Notes: generated from the sequence alone by a model not told the origin. 64,000 nucleotides of DNA from Hyaloraphidium curvatum (GCA_025558095.1 JAIVFI010000038.1:434001-498000); one strand, 5' to 3'. Shown: positions 50,899 to 61,068, counted from the first letter of the stretch. A program made the numbers and translations.

Positions 50899-52924
50899 AT
50901 GCTCCGTCTGCCGCGCGTCGCGCCCCGCCTGGCCGCGGGCCTTGCCCGCGGCGTCTCGACGACCTCCACGCCGCGCGCCGCCGCGGTCGCCACGGCGCCC
51001 GCCCCGCCGGCGGTCGACACGGCGTGGTCGTCGCTGCCCAACTCGTCGCGGTACCCGCCGATGAGCGAGGCCGAGATGGTGCGGCTGTGCAAGGAGCACA
51101 CGATCTACACGTGGACCGCCGGCAACGCCGTGGCGCCGCTGCCCGTCGTGCGCGCCGAGGGCGCGTACATGTACGGGCCCAACGGCGAGCGCACGCTCGA
51201 CTTCAACGCGCAGCTCATGAGCGTCATGATCGGCCACGGCGACCAGCGCGTCAAGGACGCCATGAAGCGCCAGATCGACGAGCTCATTTTCGTGTACCCC
51301 CAGGTTGGTAGTGGGCACGCGGACCTGAGTGAGGAACGGAGCGGAGTGGACCCTGCCTGTGCCGTCCTCGGTCTTGCCTGCTCAATTGTGGAGTTCTGGA
51401 GTTTTGTTTCGCTATTGGGGTTCTCAGGATGCCGGGGAGCGCTCGTCGTAGGACGGTTGCGCCTGGGCCGACTGTCTCCCGCGCCGGGCTCGCCTTATCT
51501 CGCGCCCCGATTGCCGGGTGCCTCCGTGGCCAAACTCGTCTAACATTTCCTTCCCTTTCCCTCTTCTCCGCTCCTTGCTTGCAGACGGCGACGCCCGTCC
51601 GCGCCCGCCTCGGCAAGCTGCTCTCCGAGACCGTTCCCGGCATGGATGCCTTCTTCTTCGCCCTCGGCGGCGCCGAGGCCAACGAGAACGCGATCAAACT
51701 CGCGCGCCTGTACACGGGGAAGCACAAGGTCATGTGCAGGCTTCGGTCGTGTGGGTGTGCTGCCCTCTGGACTTCGGTAGACTATGCTGATCTTCGTCCT
51801 CCGACCTTCGCTCGCTCAACTCTGATGGCCCCTTCCTCAACCATTTCTTTCCCCCGCTACCACATCGCGTCTCCCAAATTTGGTGGATGGCAGACCACGG
51901 CGGCACCCACCTCACCCTCTCCATGACCGGCGACCCGCGCCGTGCCTCTGCCGGGGTCGAGACCCCGGGCCTGATCCACGTCATGAACCCCCGCCCCTAC
52001 TCCTTCTCCTTCGGCTCCACCGACACCGAGATCACGCGCAACTACCTGACCTACATCGAGGAGGTCATCCTCGAGGAGGGGCCCGGGTCGATCGCGGCCA
52101 TGATCAACGAGACCGTGACGGGGACCAACGGCGTGCTGGTGCCGCCGGCGGGGCTGATGGAGGGGCTGAGGGCGCTGTGCGACAAGTACAACATCGTGAT
52201 GATCTGCGACGAGGTCATGTGCGGGTTCGGAAGGACGGGCAAGATGATGGGTGGGTTGCGGCGGGCCGTCCGCTGTTCCGTCAGGTCGCTCACGGCTCAA
52301 ACCCACAGCCTACGAGCACTTCAACATCGTCCCCGACCTCGTCACCATGGCCAAGGGCCTCACCTCGTCCTACTTCCCCCTCGGCGCCGTCGGCATGACC
52401 AAGAAGATCCACGACTTTTTCCAGACCAACAACTACGGCGGCGGCCTGACCTACAACTCGCACCCCCTGGGACTGGCCACGGCCGAGGCCGTGCTCGAAG
52501 TGATGAAGGAGGACAAGCTAGTGGAGAACGCGGCGCGGATGGAGGGGCACCTCAAGAAGCACGTGGCAGAGATGAAGAGGAAGCACCCGAGCTTCAAGGA
52601 GGGCAGGGTCATCGGGCTGTTCTGCATGGTGGGTCGCCATCGCCGGCAGCGGGGGAATGTGGTGGCTGACTTTGCCCGGTGTCTCCGCAGATGGACCTCC
52701 AGAAGAACTCGCGCGGCGACCCCTTCGTGCCCTACAACGGCCCCCCGAGCAAGGCCATGAACGAGCTCGGCGCCTTCTTCCGCAAGGAGGGCCTCTTCAC
52801 CTTCCTGCGGTGGTCCACCTTCTCGTGCATACCCCCGCTCAACATCACCGAGGAGCAGCTGGCCGAGGGCTTCGAGATCGTCGACCGGGGGCTGGAGATC
52901 ACGGACAGGGCGTTCGAGGGTTAG
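50899..52924 (+). CDS. Mitochondrial class III omega-aminotransferase (4-aminobutyrate type)
   Basis: About five exons. The ATG at 50899 (MLRLPRVAPRLAAGLARG) starts a basic mitochondrial presequence. Landmarks are IYTWTAGNAVAPLPV, FFALGGAEANENAIKLA, the Tyr-His pair of RSYHGGTHL rebuilt across a long intron starting GTGGGTGT, ICDEVMCGFGRTGKMMG (Asp that holds the pyridine nitrogen) and the PLP-binding Lys in VTMAKGLTSSYFPLGA. The C-terminal PPLNITEEQLAEGFEIVDRG is typical of the 4-aminobutyrate/beta-alanine-pyruvate aminotransferase group. It would move an omega-amino group to pyruvate or 2-oxoglutarate in mitochondria, for GABA, beta-alanine or related amines. The exact donor is not certain. 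Confidence 0.92.
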
Positions 52925-53542
52925 GCGGGCGGATCGATGCCGAAGAGTGCCATCGCGTGTAGTCCTTTCCGGGCGTGTCTATAGACGGATCGTGTGACGT
53001 CTGAGTTCTTCGCGTCCCCTGGCCGATGAAGCAGGCATTTGTGACTGGGGTGTCCAGTCATCGGTCGACACCCCACTAACAATATCTGCGCTCAGCTCCG
53101 AGGCTTTTGCCCACGGATTGCCCTTGAGCGCTCGACACTTTAAGTCCGCGACATGATCTTGTCGGGCATGCCACCAGCGCTCAGATCGGAGTTCGAGGGC
53201 AAGTTCACGGTCTGCGGGGTCGGGGTTGGATGTGGATGTCGAACTACACAGTCAGCTACGGGGAAGATGTCCTTAAAGAAGCGCACACGTGTGAAAGGCT
53301 CGTCGGACCAGAGCGGGCAACCCGGGACGCTCTCGGCGACTTAGTCATGATCTGTCGAGGCTGAGGGTCCAAAGCGACGGAGAGGATCATGGCCGCGGAC
53401 GAGGCTGATGTTCCAGACTGTGCAAAGCAAGGGAACTCGGTTTTTGTATTGAGTTGGGCAGCTTGTACGTCAGGAATCTGGTATACCTTTCCTCAGCGGG
53501 CCTGGTGGACCGATGCACGTCAGTGACGCGCTCTAGCTTTCA
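52925..53542. other. Intergenic stretch between convergent genes
   Basis: About 620 bases between the aminotransferase stop and the MscL-like stop. No gene is supported. A perfect 9-bp inverted repeat at 53046-53075 is listed separately. Both 3' UTRs must lie here. Confidence 0.45.
53046..53075. repeat. Inverted repeat (9-bp perfect stem)
   Basis: TGGGGTGTC at 53046-53054 is the exact reverse complement of GACACCCCA at 53067-53075, with a 12-base loop. It lies 122 bases after the aminotransferase stop. It could form a hairpin in a 3' UTR or be a protein-binding palindrome; with this base composition it may also be chance. Confidence 0.6.
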
Positions 53543-54913
53543 CTAGAGCCCATGATTGCCCACCTTGACCCCCGCAGCACCCCCGGTCTTCTTGTCCGAC
53601 ACCTTTTTCGCCCCACTCGGAGCAGCCTGCGCCTCCTCGTACGGCACCGGCCCCTGCAGCACGCTCGCACACGCGCGGCACTTGACCGCCTTCTTGGGCA
53701 CCTTTTCCAGGCAGTACGGGCAGGGAGCCATCTCCTTGTCGGCCTTGGCCTTGGCCTCTGCGTCGAGCCGGGCCTTCTGGTCCTGCGTGACGGCGAACAG
53801 GCGGACGATCATGTAGAGCACGGGCGCTGCGCCATCACAGGTCAACTGGTGTCTGTCGGCGAAAGCTAGGAGGTCTGGGCCCACCAATGAAGAGGAAGTT
53901 GAGGATTGTTTGGCACCAATGGCCCCAGTAGATCGCGACCGCGCCGTCGGACTTGGCGAGCTCGTACGAATCGTAGGTCGTGTTGCCAGAGGAGCCGGGC
54001 CGGATAACATGCAGCTTGTTGATCAGGGCGGGGCCATCAGCGGTGAGGCTCGCGAGGACCGGAGAGAGAAAATCATCAACAGTCTGCGGGTGCGGGACCG
54101 CAGAAATCAGTGAGGCCGGGGCCAAGACGTTGGACAGATACTCACAGCGTTGACGATAGAGGTAAAGCCGGCCCCAATGATCACACCGACGGCCAGGTCG
54201 AGGACGTTCTGAGTGCGAAGAGTCGAAAATGAGATCGATAATCGCCACGCCCAGCCGGCACGCCACTCACCCCACGGTTGATGAAGGCGACAAAATCAGA
54301 AAAGAGCCACTCCATGCCCCTGGCTACGTAGAGCACGTTCTCCTCGATCTCGTCCGGGACAAAGTCGCTGGTGGCGGCAACGTTGAGCGCCGTCCAAAGG
54401 GACAAAGCCCCGCCTTCAGCCCGCACCTGATGATTTTCTTGACGTCCTGCACCGCACTTTCGATGTCCTCCTTCACGTCTCCGATCTTGTCCGCCAGCGA
54501 CGCCACGGCCGCGGCAATAGCAGGCTCGTCCTCTTCCTCGGCGAGCTGCGCGGCCACCTCGGCCTCAGCCATGGCCTCGGCGACCGTCTCCTTTGCTTCT
54601 TCCATCATAGCTTTCGCGGCTTCGGCGGTCGATTGCGCCGAATCCATGAGCTGCTCGGCGTTGGCGAGGTGCTCCTCGGCGTCGACTGGAGCCATGCAAA
54701 AAGGGGTCAGATGCCATCTCCAGAGCCTCACGAGCCCATCTCGATCACAATCGGAGGCCACGGAGCAGCGCTGGTGCCCCTGGTTCGCCCTCCCCGGCTC
54801 GACCCCTCCGCCAACCCTCCTTTCTCGCCCCGCCGCGTCGCCGCACCTTTGCCGTCACTGTTGAGGTCGCGCGCGTCCTTCCCGTCCGCCACGGGCGCCG
54901 GTTCGCTGACCAT
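53543..54913 (-). CDS. MscL-type mechanosensitive channel with added N-terminal coiled coil and C-terminal zinc ribbon
   Basis: About six exons. The ATG at 54913 (MVSEPAPVADGKDARDLN) is followed, across an intron, by an acidic coiled coil (EEHLANAEQLMDSAQSTA ... MAEAEVAAQLAEEEDEPA). The MscL core begins WLFSDFVAFINRG and continues across an intron with NVLDLAVGVIIGAGFTSIVNA, the pore-lining TM1 with its Gly/Ala pattern. A loop with TVDDFLSPVLASL follows, then TM2 (TILNFLFIAPVLYMIVRLF). The C-terminal helix ends in a zinc-ribbon-like CPYCLEKVPKKAVKCRAC. Bacterial MscL opens under membrane tension to release osmolytes; homologues exist in some fungi. The extra domains are unusual and suggest cytoplasmic gating or assembly control. 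Confidence 0.82.
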
Positions 54914-55299
54914 CTTTCCCGCGCTCGTTTTGATGGCTTTGATTCGCGGGAAGAGGGAGGAATGGCCGGGGAGAAGGCGGCCAAGAAGAAGATTCGCGGA
55001 CCCTGACCTCTGAGAGGTCGGTCCCGCCGCCGCCGCCTTTCCGACGCGTCTGAGTCCGGGAGCTAAGTGAGCATGGCGAAACAATACTTACGGAGGACGA
55101 TGCGCGCCGACAATCGCATTGACTGGTCGCACGGGAACGGGGTGTGTACCATCACCACGTGTGTAGATCCGAGGAGAGCAACGAACCATCATCTCTAGAT
55201 GATCGGGCCAATACGATCGCTACTTTATTCTTGATGCCCAATCCAAGGCGAGCGCATACGGCTGATTGTCGGCAAACGGCTTGTTCCAACTGCGGTCGC
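54914..55299. other. Intergenic stretch
   Basis: About 390 bases between the start of the MscL-like gene and the stop of the hydrolase gene, both on the minus strand. It should contain the channel gene's promoter and 5' UTR. No gene or element is recognised. Confidence 0.4.
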
Positions 55300-56374
55300 T
55301 CACTTCTTGGCCGCGAGGTGCTCCTTGAACCACGCGACCTGCTCCTTCGAGTTCTTACCGAACCAATCGCCCTCGTAGCTTCAGCGCCCCGTGTTAGCAT
55401 GAACAACTGCCGCCGTCCGGAATCCACCCACGGGTCAAAGTGTCCGCAGTCGAGCATCACGAACTTCTTGGTGCCGCCGAGCTTCTCCTCGTACAGCTGC
55501 TTAGCCAGCTTGGACGGCACCAGCGAGTCGTGCTCGGCAGCCACCATGAGTAGCGGCGTGGGTGCGATCAGGGGGAGGAAGTCCCCGGGGTTGTAGGCCG
55601 CGGTGAGCTCGACGCTGCGGGCCGTGATGGCGTTGGTCCACACGCCGGGGTGCTTCTTCTCGAAGCTAGGCGGAATCCGTCAGCCGAGGCCAACGACTGG
55701 CCGTTGGATCACCCACTTGTCGAAGAAGGTGAAGCTGTCGTCGGTCGGGAGCGCCACGCCGACGTTGTCCTTGGCCACGACCGGCAGCATCACCGGCTTC
55801 TCGCCCTTGAACCTGGCCGACCTGTCCGCCGCGAACAGCGCGCGCATGGCCGCCTGGCCCTCGGCAGGCAGCCCGCCGAAGAAGGTCGAGCCCGAAAGGA
55901 GCGCGACCTGCGAGACGGCGCACTTGATACGCTTGTCCGTGGCCGTGGCGACGATGACGTTGCCGCCCGAGTACGACGAGCCCCAGCCACCGACCCGGTC
56001 CGGGTCCGTTGACTCCTTGGTGATGGCGTACGAGATGGCGTCGCTGTAGTCCGAGACCTGCAGCCACGGCTGGATCTCGCCGCGGGGCTGGCCCTCGGAC
56101 TCGCCGAAATTGCGGTTGTCGAACACCAGCGCGTTGAACCCGTTGCGGGCAAACTCCTCGGCGAACGAATCCAGCGCCATCTCCTTGACGGCCGAGAGGC
56201 CGTGTGCCATCACGATGGTCGGGCGTTTGGCCTCCGAGGACAGGCCCTCGTACCACCAGGCGCGGAGGAGGGTCCCATCGGTGGCCTTAAACTCCACCTT
56301 TTGCTGGACGGCTGCGGTGGTATTGGGGTCGTGGCGACGCGCCGAGAGAGGATTCGTTCGCCGGTCCGGGTTCA
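55300..56374 (-). CDS. Alpha/beta hydrolase (X-Pro peptidase/dienelactone-hydrolase-like), start uncertain
   Basis: At least three exons. The body has PTIVMAHGLSAVKEMALD, NALVFDNRNFGESEG (oxyanion and strand region), the nucleophile elbow GGWGSSYSGGNVIVA, an Asp in VAAEHDSLVPSKLA and the catalytic His in VMLDCGHFDPWVDSG. A last exon encodes YEGDWFGKNSKEQVAWFKE and ends HLAAKK. The fold matches the BD-FAE/YcjY-type hydrolases that cut esters or peptides. The 5' end is unclear: the frame is open upstream of VEFKATDGTLLRAWWYEG with only a TTG in place, and an ATG about 120 bases further (MPAADAGASREHLGAL) is in another frame, probably joined by an intron I could not fix. No signal peptide seen. 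Confidence 0.8.
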
Positions 56375-56787
56375 AGCGGCGGGGTTCAGGGCGCCACGGA
56401 AACAGGCGTCAGACGACGGGGCGCCAAACGGCAACGCCCCGAGATGCTCACGCGAGGCACCGGCGTCTGCGGCGGGCATTTTGGGCGGCAGCGAGCGGCG
56501 GTACGGGAGAGGGTGGCAAGGGAGACAGTCGTACAGGGGAGTGGCGGATGGAGCCGCCGGCGTGCAGTGCTTCACTCGCGCTTGATCCCGGACATTTCTC
56601 CTCCATCCTGAGAGAAAGCGCTGCAACTACAAGCTGTCAAGACGATTACATCGCTGATCGATCACCTACGGGGCGGCAGGGACGTGTGCGGTGGCAGCAC
56701 GCTCAGTTAGATCGCGAAATCAATACAAAAGGTCCTAATCAGCAGTCATCTCCTCGATCAGAGCACTTGCTCCAGTAAACGGCGCAG
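56375..56787. other. Region upstream of the hydrolase, may contain its first exon
   Basis: About 410 bases. A minus-strand ATG near 56487 (MPAADAGASREHLGAL) is the best candidate for the first exon of the hydrolase. The AT-richer part 56600-56787 holds the end of the thioredoxin-like gene's transcript. No other feature is seen. Confidence 0.4.
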
Positions 56788-57280
56788 CTACGCGGCCCCT
56801 GCTTTCGCCGCCTCTGCCCTCTCCATCTCGGCCAGCATCTCCCTCCCCTTCTCGGTCCGCGGGATCAGCTTCGGGCGGTAGTAGCTCCGCACCACGTCGT
56901 GCGTCTTGCTCCAATCGCTCCCCGACACGCCGCCGACGCGCCGCCCGTTCCAGTACAACGCGATGTGGGGCAGGCCGTCCGGCAGTGCCTCGCCGGCGCG
57001 CGGGCACGCGTCCACGTCGGCCTTGGCGAAGACCGCGTCCGGGAATTCGGCGGGGAGCGTCTCGAAGCGGCCTGCGATGAGCTGGCACGGCTCGCTGGGG
57101 CGGCCGCCACGCAGGGGTGAGCTCGCGGGTCGGCCAGTCAGGGCTCGAGGGACCCCACCACCACGCCGCCGAAAACTCGACGGCGACGAGCTTGCCCGCC
57201 GTGCCGTCGATCAGACGCTGCAGCTCGTCGTCGTTGCTGGGGGAAAGCACGTCGGACGGCGATGGCGAGGCCTGGGTCAT
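56788..57280 (-). CDS. Thioredoxin-like protein with spliced active site
   Basis: Two exons: 57280-57159 and 57094-56788, with a 64-base intron (GTGGGG ... CCCCAG). Exon 1 (MTQASPSPSDVLSPSND) ends LVAVEFSAAW plus two bases of a codon; exon 2 supplies the last base, giving WCEPCQLIAGRF. The CxxC redox centre thus exists only in the spliced mRNA. Later landmarks are FAKADVDACPRAGE, LPHIALYWNGRRVGGVSG with the expected cis-peptide region (DGLPHIALY), and an extended helical tail to KAGAA. It is a thioredoxin-fold protein, cytosolic by appearance, probably a disulfide reductase; the Glu-Pro spacer differs from the usual Gly-Pro. Confidence 0.8.
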
Positions 57281-57434
57281 TCCGGAGAAGTTCTGCTCTT
57301 GGCGGGTCCCAAGTGCTCCAAATCCGAACCCAAGCCAGTAACTGGCAACTGGAAGCAACGCTTTGTCCTTTAAAGCTCAAGGCTCCCAGATCCTCTTCGC
57401 ACGGTCGGTCTGGATCAAGAGTCCTCGCCCAGTT

Positions 57435-57520
57435 CCCATTTCGTTCCTCCGGGACAAATGACTCCCCGGGACAAATGACTCTCCGGAAGCTACTCCCAAA
57501 GCTACTCCCACTCCGAAGTC
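57435..57520. repeat. Short direct repeats between two genes
   Basis: GGGACAAATGACTC occurs twice, 20 bases apart, followed by AGCTACTCCCA twice in a row. The block sits between the thioredoxin-like start (57280) and the secreted-protein stop (57627). It looks like replication-slippage duplication; no function is suggested. Confidence 0.7.
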
Positions 57521-57626
57521 ATGGCTCAACATAGTACTGCACTGAACTACACGAGAAGCTGGTAACGTAACTTTGTCTTGAATCACCTTCTGCCTAGGAG
57601 TACCCCAGGTGAACCAAGTCCCGAGC

Positions 57627-58171
57627 CTACTGGATGTTGCAAAAGTACAGGTCGTAGCCCGCCGCCGCGTCGTAACCCGAGCACGTGCTCCAGCAGGTGC
57701 AAGCGCCGCTGGTCTTGTGCCTCGCGATGTAGTTCCCGCCGGCCTGGGTCTCGCAGTACCTCAGGCATTCCTCGGGGGAGGCGGTGCCGGTCGTCATCCC
57801 GTCGTACAGTTCGTCGGAGCACACCACGTCGTTCGAAGAAAGCGTGCACTGGTCGGCAAAGTACCGGCGGTACAGGCCGCGCCTGTCTCCTTGGGGGTAG
57901 GCAACACAGGCCACAGAGCCGGCGGGCGCGCCGGGGTAGGCGTACTCGCTGCCGCCGCGGGCGCGGGGACGTTAGCAGCCCATCAGGGCGCCGATTCGCG
58001 GCCAAGGAGCGCTCACCAGTAGGAGGCCTGGTCGCAGTCGGCGCAGGAGCGCCGGAACACGCCGACGTTGCCGGGCGCGGCGGCGGAGACCACCTGCGGC
58101 GCGGCGTCCGCCGCCCCGGCGAGGGCGGCGGCGGCAAGACCGAGGTAGAGAAAGGCTAACGCGATGCGCAT
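57627..58171 (-). CDS. Small secreted cysteine-rich protein (PAN/WSC-like), paralogue 2
   Basis: Two exons: 58171-58017 and 57948-57627, intron of 68 bases. The ATG at 58171 gives a signal peptide (MRIALAFLYLGLAAAALAGA). The mature part has FRRSCADCDQASYC, with the last Cys codon split by the intron, AYPGAPAGSVACVAYP, GLYRRYFADQC and a C-terminal Cys block (SPEECLRYCETQAGGN, ACTCWSTCSG, DLYFCNIQ). These blocks correspond one by one to the protein at 32009-32644, including intron position and phase. The C-terminal spacing is more WSC-like here. Probably a secreted wall- or glycan-binding protein. Confidence 0.78.
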
Positions 58172-58282
58172 GACGGTAGGACAGAGGTGTGCAGCGGCCT
58201 GAAATGTCGATTTGGTGCGTCCCTTGCCTCTGACGTAGTTCGGAGGCTGGTGAAGGACTTCACCCTTGCAGCCCAAGGATCC

Positions 58283-59107
58283 CTAACCCTCAGTTCGAAA
58301 GGTCACGTCAAAATGTCGCATCTCGATTTGAAAGTGCCGGATTGATGATCTTGGGATGCGGAACAAGCAAAGGCACGCGGTATCCGTGGTCAAAGGCGGG
58401 ATGTCCGGTCGTCCCATCGGACACGAATCGTTCCGGTGGACGCCCGGCAGGTAGTTTCTCGGCAGCTCTAAAAAGGAGAAATCTGCTGTCGACGCCCGTG
58501 GCCGGCTCTTTGACAGTGATTCGGGGGTTATCACAATCGTTGGAAGCACCCGACGACTCTGCGACTCTCTGTCGCCACCGTAATTGTACAGGTTGATTTT
58601 CGTCAAAGCAGGACAGCCCCGCGCGAATGATTCGCAGGCGCAACGGAGCAGTTCGTCGGCAACGTCGGCGTAAATGGTCAGGTTCTCCAGGGCGGGAAAC
58701 CGGCACGGAAAAGAGCTAGGTTCCGGCCCCTTGAACTCCGTGCTTCCGAAGTCGATGGTCACCTCCTTCAAGCTCGGCCACTCCAGAGAGGCGAAGAGAT
58801 AGAACGGAACCGTCGTGGGGCCATAGATCCTCGCGTCTGTGATATGGGGAGCCAGCGCCCCTGCCAGACCCGAGTTCCACAGCCAGGAAGCTTCATTCTC
58901 CTTGTCATTGACCACGAAGATGCGGCACATGCTGAACTTGTTGGCCCCGCCGGAATCCATCGCGAAGTTCTTCATGCCAGAGCCCGACCCCAAGAACGCC
59001 GACCACTCCTTGCCATCCGGTTCGTCGGTGCGCATTAAGTGACCAAGCAACCGCGTCACGAAGTACGGGAGCAAAAGCGCGTGCACCGCGCGCGATGCGA
59101 AGGCCAT
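58283..59107 (-). CDS. LRR/F-box-like protein of unknown function
   Basis: Read as a single exon of 274 residues from the ATG at 59107 (MAFASRAVHALLLPYFVT). The N-terminal helix resembles the start of fungal F-box/LRR-like proteins (NRAVHALLLPYL type). Leucine-rich strands recur: FASLEWPSLKEVTIDFG, CRFPALENLTIYADVA, RGCPALTKINLYNYGG. After about residue 200 the sequence loses this pattern (SLSKSRPRASTADFSFLE), so the true 3' end may involve an intron. It may select substrates for an SCF ligase, but the F-box itself is not convincing. It diverges from the 7-TM gene at 59284 over 176 bases. Confidence 0.6.
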   Translation of the reverse strand: MAFASRAVHALLLPYFVTRLLGHLMRTDEPDGKEWSAFLGSGSGMKNFAMDSGGANKFSMCRIFVVNDKENEASWLWNSGLAGALAPHITDARIYGPTTVPFYLFASLEWPSLKEVTIDFGSTEFKGPEPSSFPCRFPALENLTIYADVADELLRCACESFARGCPALTKINLYNYGGDRESQSRRVLPTIVITPESLSKSRPRASTADFSFLELPRNYLPGVHRNDSCPMGRPDIPPLTTDTACLCLFRIPRSSIRHFQIEMRHFDVTFRTEG

Positions 59108-59283
59108 CTCGCGGTGGGTCTGGATGGGCGACGCGAGCGCCACGGCGAGAAGAGAAGCAGCTCCGGAATCAGGCCGGGAGCCGGATCTTCTTCTTCTCCG
59201 GCGTCCATTTCGTCGCCGCGTGGCTCCATCTCGCGCTTTGCAGATCGGCCCTCGAGCGCGGAGTGTTGGCAGGTGTGTGATCG

Positions 59284-60792
59284 ATGTTTCCACGGAAACC
59301 AACGTCCCCCTCGGCAATGGACGGCGCGGCGGTGATCGACGTGCCCCGCAAGAACGGGCCGTGGAGCGACGTGGCGTGGCTCGGCCTCCTCCCGGGAGAA
59401 CTGACCCGGGACGGCGGAGCCCCGTGGGCAGCCGTGCCTCCCGACCCGGCGCGAGCGGGGCGCGACGCGGACCCGCTCTCGCCCGAACGCGTGGCGCAGG
59501 TGCTCTCCGACGCCGGGTCGCCGGCGCTGGGCGCCTTTATGGCCTTCCGCATGCGCGCTCTGGCCCGCGCGTCGCTATGGCAGTTCGCACTCTGGTTCTC
59601 AATGGCCACGTTCGCATCCCCGCTCTTGGCCGTGCCTTTTGTCGTAGGCACATACTCGTCGCGGGCACTGGGCACTGTTGTTGCCTCATTTCTCTGGTCG
59701 ACCATGGCGTGGTTCGTCGTCAACGCGTTCGGCACGCGGGTTAACTCGGGCCACAGGGATCTCGCGTTCGAGCAGTTCGTGCGCTACGCTCTGTTGCTCG
59801 CGACGAATTCGTCGGACACGGATTCGCTCGTGGAGCACTGGGAGAGGGATTCACGTTGTCCCTGCCCCGCCCCGACGTGCCTTGGCCGGTTTCGGACAAC
59901 TTTCGCTCGCTCTCTTGTTGTCCGCACAGTGTACACGTTTGCTTGCCTTTGGACGGCGTACACTTTTCTTGCCTTTTACACCCAGCTGGTGACGCTGGCG
60001 GGGTACACATGGACGCATGCGTGGAGTCTAGCTTTCGCCGTGCTCGGTCTGCTCGCACGGACCATGTGGTACATCGCGGGCGCGCTCGTATTGCCGATGA
60101 GCATGAACGCCGCTCTGCTGGACGTCTCCAGTCGGCTCGAGGTCCGAGCGTTCGATGTTTCGCTGGGCCAACTTGTGGAGTCGGCGGCAGCCGCAGTCTC
60201 CTCATTCGGAGCCGAACGGGAAGCAGCTCAAGAACCTACGTCCCTACCCTCCATTGCCGCCGGCCCGTACTGGATCGTGCACGACGCTCTGGCCCCACGA
60301 ATGCGCACCAGGTTCGCCGAATTCCGCCCGAACAGCCACCTCGTGCTCGCTGGCATCGCCATCGAGCTGATATCGGGCTTCATCTACGCCGTCGGCTCCT
60401 CCTGTCTGCCCGCCTGGGTGCTCATGTCCGTCGCCACGTGGATCTCGTTCGCCCTCTCGGACCTCGTCACCGTCGCCCGCGCCAACGCCCGCGCCGGGGC
60501 CGTCGCGGACCTGCACCGCGCCGCCGCCGCCGACCTGCACCGCCTCGTGCTCTCCCTCCCCCCTACGGAGCTTGCGGCCCCGCTCCGCAGGCAGCTCCTG
60601 GACCGCGAGTCCGCGCTCGCCTCCGTGGCGGGCGAGGCGGAGCACATGCGGGCCAGGTTCGCGGGGTTGGTCGTGGACACGGGGGTCGTGAGGACCGTGC
60701 TTGCGACGGGGCTGACGGTGGGGGTGGCGCTGTTTGGGATAGTGAGGGGGTCGGTGGCGGTGACGCTGGAGAGCGTGTGCAACACGGCGTGA
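59284..60792 (+). CDS. 7-TM family protein (copy E), intact
   Basis: Single exon, 502 residues from the ATG at 59284; MDGAAVIDVPRKNG eleven codons on is an alternative start. Seven hydrophobic segments: FALWFSMATFASPLLAVPFV, VVASFLWSTMAWFVVNAFG, VVRTVYTFACLWTAYTFLAF, AFAVLGLLARTMWYIAGALV, IAIELISGFIYAVGSSC, LPAWVLMSVATWISFALSDL and LATGLTVGVALFGIVRG. The TM2-TM3 loop has C192, C194 and C199 (RCPCPAPTCL). TM5/TM6 share GSSCLPAWVL with copy D. The protein ends AVTLESVCNTA, so the last Cys is four residues from the end, CaaX-like in position. It is followed at 61069 by another family member on the same strand, a tandem duplication. Function unknown. Confidence 0.85.
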   Translation: MFPRKPTSPSAMDGAAVIDVPRKNGPWSDVAWLGLLPGELTRDGGAPWAAVPPDPARAGRDADPLSPERVAQVLSDAGSPALGAFMAFRMRALARASLWQFALWFSMATFASPLLAVPFVVGTYSSRALGTVVASFLWSTMAWFVVNAFGTRVNSGHRDLAFEQFVRYALLLATNSSDTDSLVEHWERDSRCPCPAPTCLGRFRTTFARSLVVRTVYTFACLWTAYTFLAFYTQLVTLAGYTWTHAWSLAFAVLGLLARTMWYIAGALVLPMSMNAALLDVSSRLEVRAFDVSLGQLVESAAAAVSSFGAEREAAQEPTSLPSIAAGPYWIVHDALAPRMRTRFAEFRPNSHLVLAGIAIELISGFIYAVGSSCLPAWVLMSVATWISFALSDLVTVARANARAGAVADLHRAAAADLHRLVLSLPPTELAAPLRRQLLDRESALASVAGEAEHMRARFAGLVVDTGVVRTVLATGLTVGVALFGIVRGSVAVTLESVCNTA

Positions 60793-61068
60793 AGTTCGAT
60801 TGGAGAAGTCCGTTGCGGACTTGTTCCCGAGCCGCATCCGATGTCGGCCCTTTCATGATTGTACTCCTCACCGCAATTCGATCCATTTGTCGTCTCTGTC
60901 CGATCGCTCGATGGAATATGCACGTTCCAGCAGACTGCGGCGGGGCCAAGGGCGGGGCTAGCGTCAGGGCCCGTGTCGCTCTCCGCCCTACAAACCTCGC
61001 CGCCCTGGCGATCGCGCAGGACTTCGGGAGCCGTCTGCGAAGTGGCTTCAAGCGTCGCGATCGTGGCA

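Noticed and set aside
57435-57520. Direct repeats as transposon target-site duplication
   Set aside because: No element lies between the copies and they are only tens of bases apart; simple slippage explains them.
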